35,647 nt of DNA from an uncultured Prevotellaceae bacterium (GCA_902795605.1 CADBLU010000124.1:1-35647); one strand, 5' to 3'. Counted from the stretch's first letter, positions 25,420 to 33,719 are shown. Notes: generated by a model not told the origin, from the sequence alone. Translations and numbers: made by a program.

Positions 25420-26480
25420 AAATCATCTATATCGGACCTATTGCCCAACAGGGGAAACCGGCCATCGGAGGATATGAGGCGGCCAACAGGAAAAACATCG
25501 ACACACTCAGGAAGAGAGGCGTTGACGTGGTGGAAATCGCCAATCCGCTCATCAAATATCAATATGGGAGCATCGCAAAACTGGCGTATATCCAACTGCT
25601 GTTTATCCCCTTCAGACTGCTCAGATTCCGACACGCGAAAGACACGGTCATCCACACTACCCCACTCTACAAAAACCTGCTGTGGCCATCCGTACTCACT
25701 GTATGGGCGGCAAAACGGTTGCGACTGCCCGTCTTGGTAGACATCAGGGCTGGTTCACTCATCAAACTGTCGAAAATGAAGTCAGCACTGTGGAGACGAG
25801 GTGTGAGATACATGCTCAATGCTGCCGATGCCGTCACCGCCGAGGGGAGATCCTATCTTGAAGACATCCCCTCCACCTTCGGCATCAAGAAAGACATCAC
25901 CTACCTGCCCAACGTTACTTTCTGCAATCAAGACGAATTCACGCCACGGCAGCAGACACCTGTCAACATGATTTACTTCGGACGTATCACACGCCAGAAA
26001 GGTGTTGACCTGCTGCTTGACATGATGAGGCTGCTCGACGACAACTACCGTCTCTACCTGGCGGGCAATATCCTCAGCGACATACCGGCCGAGGATGTAA
26101 AGCAAAAGAATGTGGTGTATCTGGGATCACTCACTCACGATGAACTCTTCAAGCAATTAAGCCACATGCATATCTTCCTCTTCCCCACCAAATGGTTTGG
26201 AGAAGGTCAAAGCAACTCACTCATCGAAGCCATGCAGATGGGGCTCGTGCCTATAGCCTCCGACCATGGGTTCAACAAAGACGTGGTGGCCGACTGCGGA
26301 ATCATCTTGCCCGCTGAAGCCAGTGCGAGCCAATATGCCGAAGCCGTCAGAAAGGTAGCGCAAGGCGACCTTAACGCCATGGGGCAAAAGGCCATGGCAC
26401 ACATCAATACTCACCACAATATCAACAAGTGGATAGACCAACTGATCAACACCTATAAAGAAATCATCCTGAAATCATGA
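25416..26480 (+). CDS. GT4-family glycosyltransferase
   Basis: The 354-residue GT-B enzyme starts with MKIIYIGPIAQQGKPAIGGYE (Gly-rich loop of the acceptor domain). The C-terminal donor domain has IYFGRITRQKGVDLLLDMM and VVYLGSLTHDELFKQL. It ends with the E-x7-E motif of GT4 in GEGQSNSLIEAMQMGLVPIAS. GT4 members retain configuration and use GDP- or UDP-sugars to extend a lipid-linked glycan on the cytoplasmic side. Donor and acceptor are not known. Both ends overlap neighbours by 4 nt (ATGA). Confidence 0.9.
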   Translation: MKIIYIGPIAQQGKPAIGGYEAANRKNIDTLRKRGVDVVEIANPLIKYQYGSIAKLAYIQLLFIPFRLLRFRHAKDTVIHTTPLYKNLLWPSVLTVWAAKRLRLPVLVDIRAGSLIKLSKMKSALWRRGVRYMLNAADAVTAEGRSYLEDIPSTFGIKKDITYLPNVTFCNQDEFTPRQQTPVNMIYFGRITRQKGVDLLLDMMRLLDDNYRLYLAGNILSDIPAEDVKQKNVVYLGSLTHDELFKQLSHMHIFLFPTKWFGEGQSNSLIEAMQMGLVPIASDHGFNKDVVADCGIILPAEASASQYAEAVRKVAQGDLNAMGQKAMAHINTHHNINKWIDQLINTYKEIILKS

Positions 26481-27853
26481 GAATCAGCATCTTCGGACTG
26501 GGATACGTGGGTTGCGTAGGAGCAGCCTGTCTGGCAAAATTAGGACACGATGTCATCGGTGTCGATGTCAACGAGAATAAAGTGAGGCTCATCAATGAGG
26601 GGAAACCCACCATCATAGAGGAAGGCATCTCTGAACTGTGCGCCGAAGCACATAAGAACGGACGCATGAGGGCTACCACAGACGCCTGCGAGGCGGTGGC
26701 CCACTCCGACATCTCGTTCATCGTCGTTGGCACGCCCTCGAGCAAAGAGGGACACCTCAACCTCAACTATATCTTCAACGTGGCTGAGCGCATAGGAAAA
26801 GCGCTCAAGCAGAAGGACCAGTTTCATATCGTGGCCATCAGGTCGACCGTTTTGCCTGGCACCAACGAGAAAGTGGGAGAAATCATCGAAAGGGAAAGCG
26901 GAAAAAAGAGGAACACCGACTTCGCAGTGGTGAGCAACCCGGAATTCCTGAGAGAGGGCACAAGCGTCAACGACTATTTCAATCCGCCTCTTACCCTCAT
27001 CGGCACCGACAACGCCATCGCTGAGCAGACTTTCCGCGAACTCTACAAGGATATCAACGCTGAACTGATCTGCACCGACATCAAGGTGGCTGAAATCATG
27101 AAATACGTTAACAACACCTATCACGCGCTCAAAATTGTCTTCGGCAACGAGATTGGAAACATCTGCAAACGCCTCAACATCGACAGCCATAAGGTGATGG
27201 AAATCTTCTGCAAAGACAGACAACTCAATATCTCTCCATATTACTTCAAACCTGGATTTGCCTACGGCGGGTCATGTCTGCCGAAAGACATGAAAGCCCT
27301 CAAGACGCTCGCTCACGACCTCTATGTCGATGTGCCCGTCATCGAAAGCATCCATTCCAGCAACGAGAGACAGAAAGACAATGCCGTGCAGACCATCCTT
27401 GCCAAAGGGAAACGGCATATCGGCATCCTCGGACTGAGCTTCAAGTCGGGCACCGATGACCTGAGATGCTCGCCCATCGTCGACGTGGTAGAGCGGTTGC
27501 TGGGCAAAGGCTGCGACATCCGCATCTACGACAAGAACGTGAAGGTGAGCGAATTGACAGGGACCAACAAAGACTTCATCATGGCCAAGATTCCCCATCT
27601 GCAGCATTTTGTCACTTCCGACCTCGAGGAGGTGTGCGAGCATTCCGACCTGCTTGTTGTCACCAACAAGGAAAAGGAATTTGAACCGCTGCTTGAACGC
27701 TATCCGGGAAAAATCATCATCGACTTGGTGAGGCAATGGCAAAAAGTCGACTATGACGGCCACTATGAAGGTCTGTCATGGGGAGACATCAACCAAAACG
27801 GGGAAGCACAGGGCAGGGAAATAGAACAGGACTTCAGGCAGACAGACTTCTGA
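26477..27853 (+). CDS. AlgD-like GDP-mannose 6-dehydrogenase (UDP-glucose/GDP-mannose dehydrogenase family)
   Basis: The 458-residue protein has the family parts: NAD-binding MRISIFGLGYVGCVGAACLAK, RSTVLPGT, NPEFLREGTSVNDYF, catalytic Cys267 in FAYGGSCLPKDMKALK, and GLSFKSGTDDLRCSPIV. The start MRISIFGLGYVG, the motif around NISPYYFKPGFAYGG, the RIYDKNV and KIPHL stretches and the position of the Cys recall AlgD of alginate synthesis, which makes GDP-mannuronate from GDP-mannose, more than they recall Ugd. Assignment of GDP-mannose as substrate rests on this memory-based comparison. A second, ordinary Ugd lies at 15.3 kb, so the locus may use two uronates. It overlaps the previous GT4 by ATGA and is followed after 1 nt by the heparinase-like gene. 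Confidence 0.82.
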   Translation: MRISIFGLGYVGCVGAACLAKLGHDVIGVDVNENKVRLINEGKPTIIEEGISELCAEAHKNGRMRATTDACEAVAHSDISFIVVGTPSSKEGHLNLNYIFNVAERIGKALKQKDQFHIVAIRSTVLPGTNEKVGEIIERESGKKRNTDFAVVSNPEFLREGTSVNDYFNPPLTLIGTDNAIAEQTFRELYKDINAELICTDIKVAEIMKYVNNTYHALKIVFGNEIGNICKRLNIDSHKVMEIFCKDRQLNISPYYFKPGFAYGGSCLPKDMKALKTLAHDLYVDVPVIESIHSSNERQKDNAVQTILAKGKRHIGILGLSFKSGTDDLRCSPIVDVVERLLGKGCDIRIYDKNVKVSELTGTNKDFIMAKIPHLQHFVTSDLEEVCEHSDLLVVTNKEKEFEPLLERYPGKIIIDLVRQWQKVDYDGHYEGLSWGDINQNGEAQGREIEQDFRQTDF

Positions 27854-27854
27854 C

Positions 27855-29732
27855 ATGCCACTCCATTGGTATCTCTACCGACTCTCTGCCATGAGCCCGC
27901 AAGAGGTGATATGGCGGTTGGGCGAAAAAATCCGGCAGCACCGTGAGCGGAAATTCAGCCGCAATCACATTTCTGTGACAGAGAAAGTGATAGACAGACG
28001 GCTCGCCAACCTGTCGTTTGATGCCGACAGGCTCGGTATCGCGCCCAACACCGATGGACATACCTTCAACACACACATCCACCTGCTCGGAGGATTCTCC
28101 TACGACACTTACAAGACATCGTGGCACGCCGGTTTCCAGACAGCGAATGAATGGCCGCGGACATTCGCCTACGACCTGCGATACAAGCAAAACGATGAGA
28201 TAGGCGACGCCAGGACCAACTGGGAACTCAACCGGCACTTCCAATGGGCATTGCTGGCCAAAGACTATTTCTTTAGCGGCGACAGACGATACCTGGACGA
28301 GTTGCGTGCCCTCCACGACGACTGGTGCCGGGAAAATCCTTTCCTCATCGGCATCTCATGGACAAGCGTCATGGAGGTGGCTATCCGGGCTATCTCATGG
28401 ATGTATGCCCTCGCCTTTCTCAAGAAAGCGGGATGCAAGGACACGGCATGGCTCGACAGCCTCCAGAACGGCATCGTCAACATGCTCACGCATGTGGCCC
28501 GACACCGCTCACGGTTCTCATCAGCCAACAATCATCTTGTGGTGGAGGCCGCAGCCATGACAATCGGCGGATATGCATTGTCGTATGGGTCATGGCGAGA
28601 GCAAGGACTGAGGATTCTCACCGAAGAACTGCCACGTCAGAACTACAGTGACGGGGTGAACAAAGAGATGTCGCTCCACTACCAGGCTTTTGTGCTTGAG
28701 GCCTATGCGCTGACCGCTCACTGTGTGAGAGCAAACGGTGAAGATGTGCCCGGTTCATGGCTCAGCCACATGGACAGTATGTGCCGTTTCATCTGCCATT
28801 CATCATTCGACGGACAGTCGGTCATCGCTTTCGGTGACGATGATGAAGGAAAGGTGCTCGACCTCGAGGGCGGTGACGTAGACTACATCTCCTACGTGCT
28901 CCAACTCTGTTCGCTGACTACCCAACAACGCTACACGTCGTTCTCCAAAGTATCGGAGACCGTAAGGTGCCTGTTCGACGACAGCCTTATCGGCGAGGTG
29001 AAAAAGACCAGACTGACCGACACCTCCGACGGCCACTGTTTCGCCCAAGGAGGATATACCTTCATGAGGAGCGACGACAGGCAAGTGCTCATCGCCATCG
29101 ACCATGCCGACCTGGGGTTTGGAAGTATCGCAGCACACGGTCACGCCGACGCACTGAGTTTCCAAATCACCGTCAGAGGAATACCTTTCTTCACCGACCC
29201 GGGCACCTATATCTACCATTGTGATATCGACAGCCGCAACATGATGCGGCACACATCCAGCCACAGCACCCTCTGCATCGAAGGATGCGACCAGTCGGAA
29301 ATGCTTGGCGCTTTTCTGTGGGGAAGAAAGGCTAAGTGCAAACTGATTGACTACCGTCAGACGGATGACATGACGACACTCACAGCCATGCACGATGGTT
29401 ATAAGCCCGTCTGTCACCAGCGGACCTTCCAGTTCAACCGCCACACTCGCCGGCTCACCATTACCGACACGCTGAGCCAGGAAAGCACGTTCACTGCCAC
29501 TCTTGTCCTGGGAGCGCGATGCCACGCCCAAAGGGCGGGCAATCACATCATTGTGACTCACGACGACACGACATGCACCGTCAGCATCCCCGAAGAATGC
29601 CTGTCGGCCGACATACAACAGATGGCTCTCTCTGAGGCTTACGGCACCAAGACCTTCACACAGGCCATTAAGATGAGAGGAAAAGGCAAAAGCATGACAA
29701 CCATCATCGACTTGATTTCATCAAAGCTATGA
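27855..29732 (+). CDS. Heparinase II/III family protein (polysaccharide lyase-like), no visible signal peptide
   Basis: The 625-residue protein has an N-terminal alpha-helical toroid (about 60-330; e.g. WTSVMEVAIRAISWMYAL, FSSANNHLVVEAAAM, DGVNKEMSLHYQAF) and a C-terminal beta-sandwich (about 370-620; GFGSIAAHGHADALSFQI, FTDPGTYIY, RHTSSHSTL). The conserved His and Tyr in the SANNH, SLHYQ and HGHAD segments are in the positions used by uronate lyases for beta-elimination. The start MPLHWYLYRLSAMSP has no signal peptide, so it may act in the cytoplasm or leave by another way. Placement between a uronate dehydrogenase and a GT4 suggests a role in the polymer's own metabolism; editing, turnover or a non-lytic function are all possible. 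Confidence 0.82.
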   Translation: MPLHWYLYRLSAMSPQEVIWRLGEKIRQHRERKFSRNHISVTEKVIDRRLANLSFDADRLGIAPNTDGHTFNTHIHLLGGFSYDTYKTSWHAGFQTANEWPRTFAYDLRYKQNDEIGDARTNWELNRHFQWALLAKDYFFSGDRRYLDELRALHDDWCRENPFLIGISWTSVMEVAIRAISWMYALAFLKKAGCKDTAWLDSLQNGIVNMLTHVARHRSRFSSANNHLVVEAAAMTIGGYALSYGSWREQGLRILTEELPRQNYSDGVNKEMSLHYQAFVLEAYALTAHCVRANGEDVPGSWLSHMDSMCRFICHSSFDGQSVIAFGDDDEGKVLDLEGGDVDYISYVLQLCSLTTQQRYTSFSKVSETVRCLFDDSLIGEVKKTRLTDTSDGHCFAQGGYTFMRSDDRQVLIAIDHADLGFGSIAAHGHADALSFQITVRGIPFFTDPGTYIYHCDIDSRNMMRHTSSHSTLCIEGCDQSEMLGAFLWGRKAKCKLIDYRQTDDMTTLTAMHDGYKPVCHQRTFQFNRHTRRLTITDTLSQESTFTATLVLGARCHAQRAGNHIIVTHDDTTCTVSIPEECLSADIQQMALSEAYGTKTFTQAIKMRGKGKSMTTIIDLISSKL

Positions 29733-30925
29733 AAAGAAAGATATTGATCATCGTGGAAAACCTCCCCGTGCCTTTCGACACCCGCGTCTGGCAAGAGGCC
29801 ACCACACTGGCCGACAACGGATACGAGGTGTCGGTGATCTGCCCTAAAGGCAAAGGATACGACAAAGACTACGAATGGCTCAAAGGCGTGCATATACACC
29901 GGCACGACTTACCGCCTGAGGGCAACGGTGCCTTCGGTTATGCCAGAGAGTATTTCTCCGCTCTTCGCGAGGAACTGCGCCTGGCAAAAAAAATCTACAA
30001 AGAGCGCGGATTCCATGTCATCCACGGATGCAACCCGCCCGACGACATCTATATGGTGGCTAGCAGATTCAAGAATAAAGGCGTCGACTACGTGTTCGAC
30101 CATCACGACATTTGTCCCGAACTGTTCGAGGCTAAATTCGGGAAAGCCAGCGGACTGCTCTACCAAAGCCAGTTATGGCTCGAGCGCCAAACCTACCGCC
30201 ACTGCACCTTCGCCTTCGTCACCAACGAGAGTTATAAGAAAATAGCCATCGAAAGAGGTGGTATGAAGGAGGAGGATGTCTTTGTGCTCAGAAGCGGTCC
30301 CAAACTGGAACGGCTCAGAATCACTCCCCCGAAAGAGGAAATCAAACGGGGAAAACGCTATATGGTGGGCTACTTAGGCGTCATCGGGCAGCAGGAGGGA
30401 ATAGAGTATCTGCTGCAAGCCGCAAAGCACATCAAGGAGGTGATGCACCGCGACGACATCTTCTGGGGCATCGTGGGAGGCGGACCGCACCTTGAGGCAC
30501 TACGGCGCCTGAGCAGCGAGATGGGCCTCGACAGCATCGTGGAGTTTACCGGCAGAGTGCCCGACGAGACACTCCTCGACTACCTCAACACTGCCGACGT
30601 ATGCGTCAACTCCGACGAGTACAACGCGATGAACGACAAAAGCACGATGAACAAGATTCTCGAATATATGGCCCTGGGGAAGCCTATCGTGCAGTTCGAC
30701 CTCACCGAGGGCCGGTATTCGGCCCAAGAGGCTTCTCTCTACGCAGAGCCCAACAATGCCGTCGACATGGCATGCAAAATCGTGCAGTTGCTCGATGATG
30801 AGGCTCTGAGGAAACGGATGTCGGCTTTCGGAAGAGACCGCATCGTCAGTCAGTTGAGCTGGGAGCATACCAGCAAGGCGCTGCTCGAAGCCTACGACCG
30901 CTATTTCACCCGCAGAGGAATGTAA
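29729..30925 (+). CDS. GT4-family glycosyltransferase (WbuB-like subgroup)
   Basis: The 398-residue GT-B enzyme starts MKRKILIIVENLPVPFDTRV, typical of the WbuB-like group of GT4, with WQEATTLADNGYEVSVICP next. The C-terminal donor domain has YMVGYLGVIGQQEGIEYLL, GIVGGGPHLEAL and VCVNSDEYNAMNDKSTMNKILEYMALGKPIVQFD. The first Glu of the usual E-x7-E is replaced (NDKSTMNKILE), a pattern I recall as normal in this subgroup. It overlaps the heparinase-like gene by ATGA. The donor is unknown; relatives are linked to L-fucosamine, but this is not tested. Confidence 0.88.
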   Translation: MKRKILIIVENLPVPFDTRVWQEATTLADNGYEVSVICPKGKGYDKDYEWLKGVHIHRHDLPPEGNGAFGYAREYFSALREELRLAKKIYKERGFHVIHGCNPPDDIYMVASRFKNKGVDYVFDHHDICPELFEAKFGKASGLLYQSQLWLERQTYRHCTFAFVTNESYKKIAIERGGMKEEDVFVLRSGPKLERLRITPPKEEIKRGKRYMVGYLGVIGQQEGIEYLLQAAKHIKEVMHRDDIFWGIVGGGPHLEALRRLSSEMGLDSIVEFTGRVPDETLLDYLNTADVCVNSDEYNAMNDKSTMNKILEYMALGKPIVQFDLTEGRYSAQEASLYAEPNNAVDMACKIVQLLDDEALRKRMSAFGRDRIVSQLSWEHTSKALLEAYDRYFTRRGM

Positions 30926-30963
30926 GACAAAACAAATTCAACCATAAAAGCATATAGTTTATC

Positions 30964-32151
30964 ATGTACGACTTATTTCAAGCCTATCGCACATTTTTCG
31001 GAAAAGGTGATGCATTGTACCAAATGTTTTCACCCTATAGAATCTGCCCCTTGGGCGCTCACGTCGACCACCAGCACGGACTGGTGAGCGGATTCGCCTT
31101 CGACAGCGGCATCGAGTTTCTCTTCTCCGCCACAGAAACGGGAAAGGTGGAGATGTGCTCCCTCTCCTTTGAGGGACTGATGACGTTTAACGTGAGAAGG
31201 GAAATCGACTCCAAACAGCACAACTGGGGCGACTACCTGCGCGGCGCCGTATGGGCACTCCAACAGGACTTCCAGTTGCAGAAGGGTATAAAGGGCGTCG
31301 TGAAAGGTTCCATGCCCATCGGCGGACTGTCATCCTCGGCCGCCTTGCTCTGCGGATTTGTCAAGGCGCTCGACAAGGTGAACGCCCTCGGGCTCGACAA
31401 GATGCAGGTCATCAAGTACGCGTCAATGGCAGAGCGCAACTACGTGGGACTCAACAACGGCATCCTCGACCAGGCATGTGTGGTGCTGTGCGAGAGAAAC
31501 CAGTTGCTCTATCTCGACACCGACACCTCAGAGTATCAAATCCTCAAGTTCGGCGACGGGAAAAAAGACCTGCCTTTCAAAATCGGCATCTTCTTCAGCG
31601 GCGTGACTCGCAAACTCACCGGCACCGACTACAACCTGCGTGTGTCGGAATGCAAGACGGCGGCATGGATCATGCAAGCCTATGAGGACATCCACCTCAA
31701 AGAGTTGAGCGACACCAGGCTCCACGATGTTCCCGAGCAATTGCTCACCAAATATGGCGAGAGGATGCCCGAGCGCTTTGCCAAGAGGGCACGGCACTAC
31801 TATTCGGAATGCAATCGCGTGAGGGAAGGGGTGAAAGCATGGCAGAAAGGCGATATCGAGACTTTCGGCCGGCTGGTCTTCGAGAGTTGCGAGAGTTCGA
31901 TGAACAACTACGAATGCGGCTCACCCGAACTGATAGAGCTCTACAAGATCATGCGGCGCACCGACGGCATCTACGGAGGACGCTTCAGCGGCGCCGGTTT
32001 CAAGGGGGCCTGCATCGCGCTTGTCGACCCCACCAAGGAAGAGAGCATCGGGAAGTACGTCACCGACGAGTATCTTAAGACATTCCCGCAATACAGAGAG
32101 TCGTTCAAGGTGTTCTTCTGCAATACCAGCAACGGTGTTGACTTCCTCTGA
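30964..32151 (+). CDS. Galacturonokinase-like GHMP kinase (galactokinase relative)
   Basis: The 395-residue protein has the galactokinase-type GHMP layout: an N-terminal substrate motif, GGLSSSAALLCGF (about 120-132) as the ATP loop, and D169 in NNGILDQAC as the catalytic base. The end has GGRFSGAGFKGACIALVD. The substrate motif is SPYRICPLGAHVDHQHG, not the GRxNLIGEHTDY of galactokinase: the Glu that touches O6 of galactose is Ala (A32). The stretches GLNNGILDQ, YNLRVSECKTAA and NYECGSPELIELYKI recall the plant galacturonokinase, which makes GalA-1-phosphate. I infer a uronic-acid 1-kinase; another C6-modified sugar is possible. It is 38 nt after the GT4 and 15 nt before a nucleotidyltransferase. 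Confidence 0.8.
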   Translation: MYDLFQAYRTFFGKGDALYQMFSPYRICPLGAHVDHQHGLVSGFAFDSGIEFLFSATETGKVEMCSLSFEGLMTFNVRREIDSKQHNWGDYLRGAVWALQQDFQLQKGIKGVVKGSMPIGGLSSSAALLCGFVKALDKVNALGLDKMQVIKYASMAERNYVGLNNGILDQACVVLCERNQLLYLDTDTSEYQILKFGDGKKDLPFKIGIFFSGVTRKLTGTDYNLRVSECKTAAWIMQAYEDIHLKELSDTRLHDVPEQLLTKYGERMPERFAKRARHYYSECNRVREGVKAWQKGDIETFGRLVFESCESSMNNYECGSPELIELYKIMRRTDGIYGGRFSGAGFKGACIALVDPTKEESIGKYVTDEYLKTFPQYRESFKVFFCNTSNGVDFL

Positions 32152-32166
32152 CATAAACGCCAAAAG

Positions 32167-32898
32167 ATGAAAAATATCGTTATCGCCGCGGGATATGCCA
32201 CGCGCCTCTACCCGCTGACAGAGAATTTCCCCAAGCCGCTCCTGAAAATCGGAAACTCATCGATCCTTGAGCGCATGCTCGACGACATCGACCGCATCAG
32301 CGACATCGACGAGCATATCATCGTGAGCAACCACAAGTTTGCCGGCATCTTCGAAGAATGGAGCAAGACGGTGGACTACAGGTGCCCCCTCACCATCATC
32401 GACGACGGTACCACCAGCAACGACAACCGGCTCGGAGCCGTGCGCGACCTTCTTCTGGCCATCGGACAGTCGGAAGTAGACGACCACATCCTCGTCGTAG
32501 CAGCCGACAACATCCTCGATTTCTCTTTCCAAGGATTCGTTGACTTTTTCAAAGAGAAGAACACGTCGGTCATCATGTGCCATCATGAGCCCGAACTGCG
32601 CCGGCTCCAGCGCACAGGCGTCATTGCCGTCGATGAGAATATGCGAGTCACCTTGATGCAGGAAAAACCGGAAGTGCCCGTCTCCAATTGGGCTGTCCCG
32701 CCATTCTACATCTACCATCGCGACGACCTGCCGCTCATTCGCGACTGCATGAATCATGGTTGCGGCTTCGATGCTCCGGGCAACCTGGCTCACTATCTGA
32801 CCGACGTGACCACTATCCATGCCTGGCAGATGCCTGGCAGCCGCTATGATATCGGCTCGCTCGACAGTTATGAGGAGGCGCAGAAGCGCTTCGGATGA
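32167..32898 (+). CDS. Sugar-1-phosphate nucleotidyltransferase
   Basis: The 243-residue protein has the NTP_transferase fold: MKNIVIAAGYATRLYPLTEN, FPKPLLKIGNSSILERMLDD, VVAADNILDFSF with the metal Asp, and a C-terminal GSRYDIGSLDSYEEAQ. The G-x-G-T-R signature is seen as GYATR, as in several archaeal and bacterial nucleotidyltransferases. Directly behind a GHMP kinase it would join the sugar-1-phosphate to UTP, dTTP or GTP. The pair suggests salvage of free uronate or another sugar to its nucleotide form. The nucleotide used is not visible. Its stop overlaps the start of the next gene by ATGA. Confidence 0.85.
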   Translation: MKNIVIAAGYATRLYPLTENFPKPLLKIGNSSILERMLDDIDRISDIDEHIIVSNHKFAGIFEEWSKTVDYRCPLTIIDDGTTSNDNRLGAVRDLLLAIGQSEVDDHILVVAADNILDFSFQGFVDFFKEKNTSVIMCHHEPELRRLQRTGVIAVDENMRVTLMQEKPEVPVSNWAVPPFYIYHRDDLPLIRDCMNHGCGFDAPGNLAHYLTDVTTIHAWQMPGSRYDIGSLDSYEEAQKRFG

Positions 32899-32939
32899 AC
32901 GGCCTTCTCACCTGCACGTCGTCTCTCTCCTTTCACTCC

Positions 32940-33233
32940 ATGGCATGGAAAAAGACATATCGCTGTGAGGACTGTGAGTATGAAGCGCCAGTCTATGAGG
33001 GTCGCGGACTCTTCAGACAGGAGATCATGGCAGTGTCGTGCCCACAGTGTCACACCATCCAGCAACTGGTCGTCGGGGGCATCATCTCTGATGTGGCCCC
33101 TTCGTTCAGAAGTGTTGTGGGGCGCTTATGTCTTCGATGCGGCAGTCCCGACATACGGCTTTGGGACATGCGCACCTGCCCAAAATGCGGTGGCAAGATG
33201 AAAGATACAGGCATCAAAGAGTTCTGGACATAA
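32940..33233 (+). CDS. Small zinc-ribbon protein with four CxxC pairs
   Basis: From the ATG at 32940 the protein has 97 residues; an ATG at 32895 overlapping the previous stop (ATGA) would give 112. Translational coupling favours the longer form, domain extent favours the shorter: MAWKKTYRCEDCEYEAP begins the conserved part. Four CxxC pairs are seen: CEDC, CPQC, CLRC and CPKC, which would bind two zinc ions in two rubredoxin-like ribbons. No catalytic residues are evident. I cannot assign a function; nucleic-acid or protein binding are common for such ribbons. It is the last gene before the terminator at 33281-33314. Confidence 0.7.
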   Translation: MAWKKTYRCEDCEYEAPVYEGRGLFRQEIMAVSCPQCHTIQQLVVGGIISDVAPSFRSVVGRLCLRCGSPDIRLWDMRTCPKCGGKMKDTGIKEFWT

Positions 33234-33280
33234 ATCACTCCTGACGCTTACTTCAAGTAAGCTAACCCTGCCAAGAAATC

Positions 33281-33314
33281 AAGGGGCTGTGGACACAATG
33301 ATCCACAGCCCCTT
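33281..33314. terminator. Terminator at the end of the polysaccharide operon
   Basis: A perfect 13-bp stem pairs 33281-33293 (AAGGGGCTGTGGA) with 33302-33314, loop of 8 nt, followed by TTCCATT. It separates the operon from the convergent gene at 33340. Confidence 0.85.
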
Positions 33315-33339
33315 TCCATTATTCACTTTATGCTGCGTG

Positions 33340-33591
33340 CTACTCTACAGGCAGGTAGTTGTCGCGCTCGCCGGCAATATAAGCCTTGCCGTCTTGCACC
33401 AGATAGATGCCCAAGTCCATGAAATAGCCGGTGCGCTGCATCTGCTGAAGCTGCTCCATGGCCAACTCAGGGGTTTCAAAGGCCTTGGCATCGGCCAGAC
33501 TGTTGCAGAACGACATCATCTTGTCACTCTGGTCGAATACCGACACCCACTCATTCTTCTCTCTGTCACCAATGACGAATGTTCTTTCCAT
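33340..33591 (-). CDS. Small protein of unknown function (83 aa)
   Basis: From the ATG at 33591 (MERTFVIGDREKNEW) the frame gives 83 residues; the longer open frame to 33633 lies over the promoter box. It has no signal peptide or membrane segment. It looks like one small alpha/beta domain, with a strand pair at each end (TFVIGDREKNEWVSVFD, GIYLVQDGKAYIA) and a helix in the middle (TPELAMEQLQQMQ). A -7 box stands 40 nt upstream and a terminator lies behind it. I do not recognise the family. The ordered codon use, promoter and terminator argue for a real gene. Confidence 0.65.
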   Translation of the reverse strand: MERTFVIGDREKNEWVSVFDQSDKMMSFCNSLADAKAFETPELAMEQLQQMQRTGYFMDLGIYLVQDGKAYIAGERDNYLPVE

Positions 33592-33630
33592 GTTGATTGC
33601 TTTTTGACTGTTTAATTGTGATTTGTGATG

Positions 33631-33638
33631 CAAAGGTA
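33631..33638 (-). promoter_or_regulatory. -7 promoter box of the 83-aa gene
   Basis: On the minus strand TACCTTTG fits TAnnTTTG exactly; no clear -33 TTTG is seen at the normal distance. The rest of 33592-33820 holds only this box and the hairpin at 33720. Confidence 0.55.
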
Positions 33639-33719
33639 ATACATATCTTGCATTATTATACTGACAAAAAGCATTTTTCCGACGTTAACGTTTACAAATG
33701 AAGCTGTCTCATAACACGA

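Noticed and set aside
29729-30925. Missing first Glu of the GT4 E-x7-E motif as a sign of inactivation
   Set aside because: The pattern NDKSTMNKILEYM is, as far as I recall, normal in this WbuB-like subgroup, and the rest of the protein is intact.
33246-33262. Perfect palindrome GCTTACTT-C-AAGTAAGC after the zinc-ribbon gene
   Set aside because: A one-base loop makes a poor RNA hairpin and it stands just before a far better terminator; a protein site is possible but unsupported.
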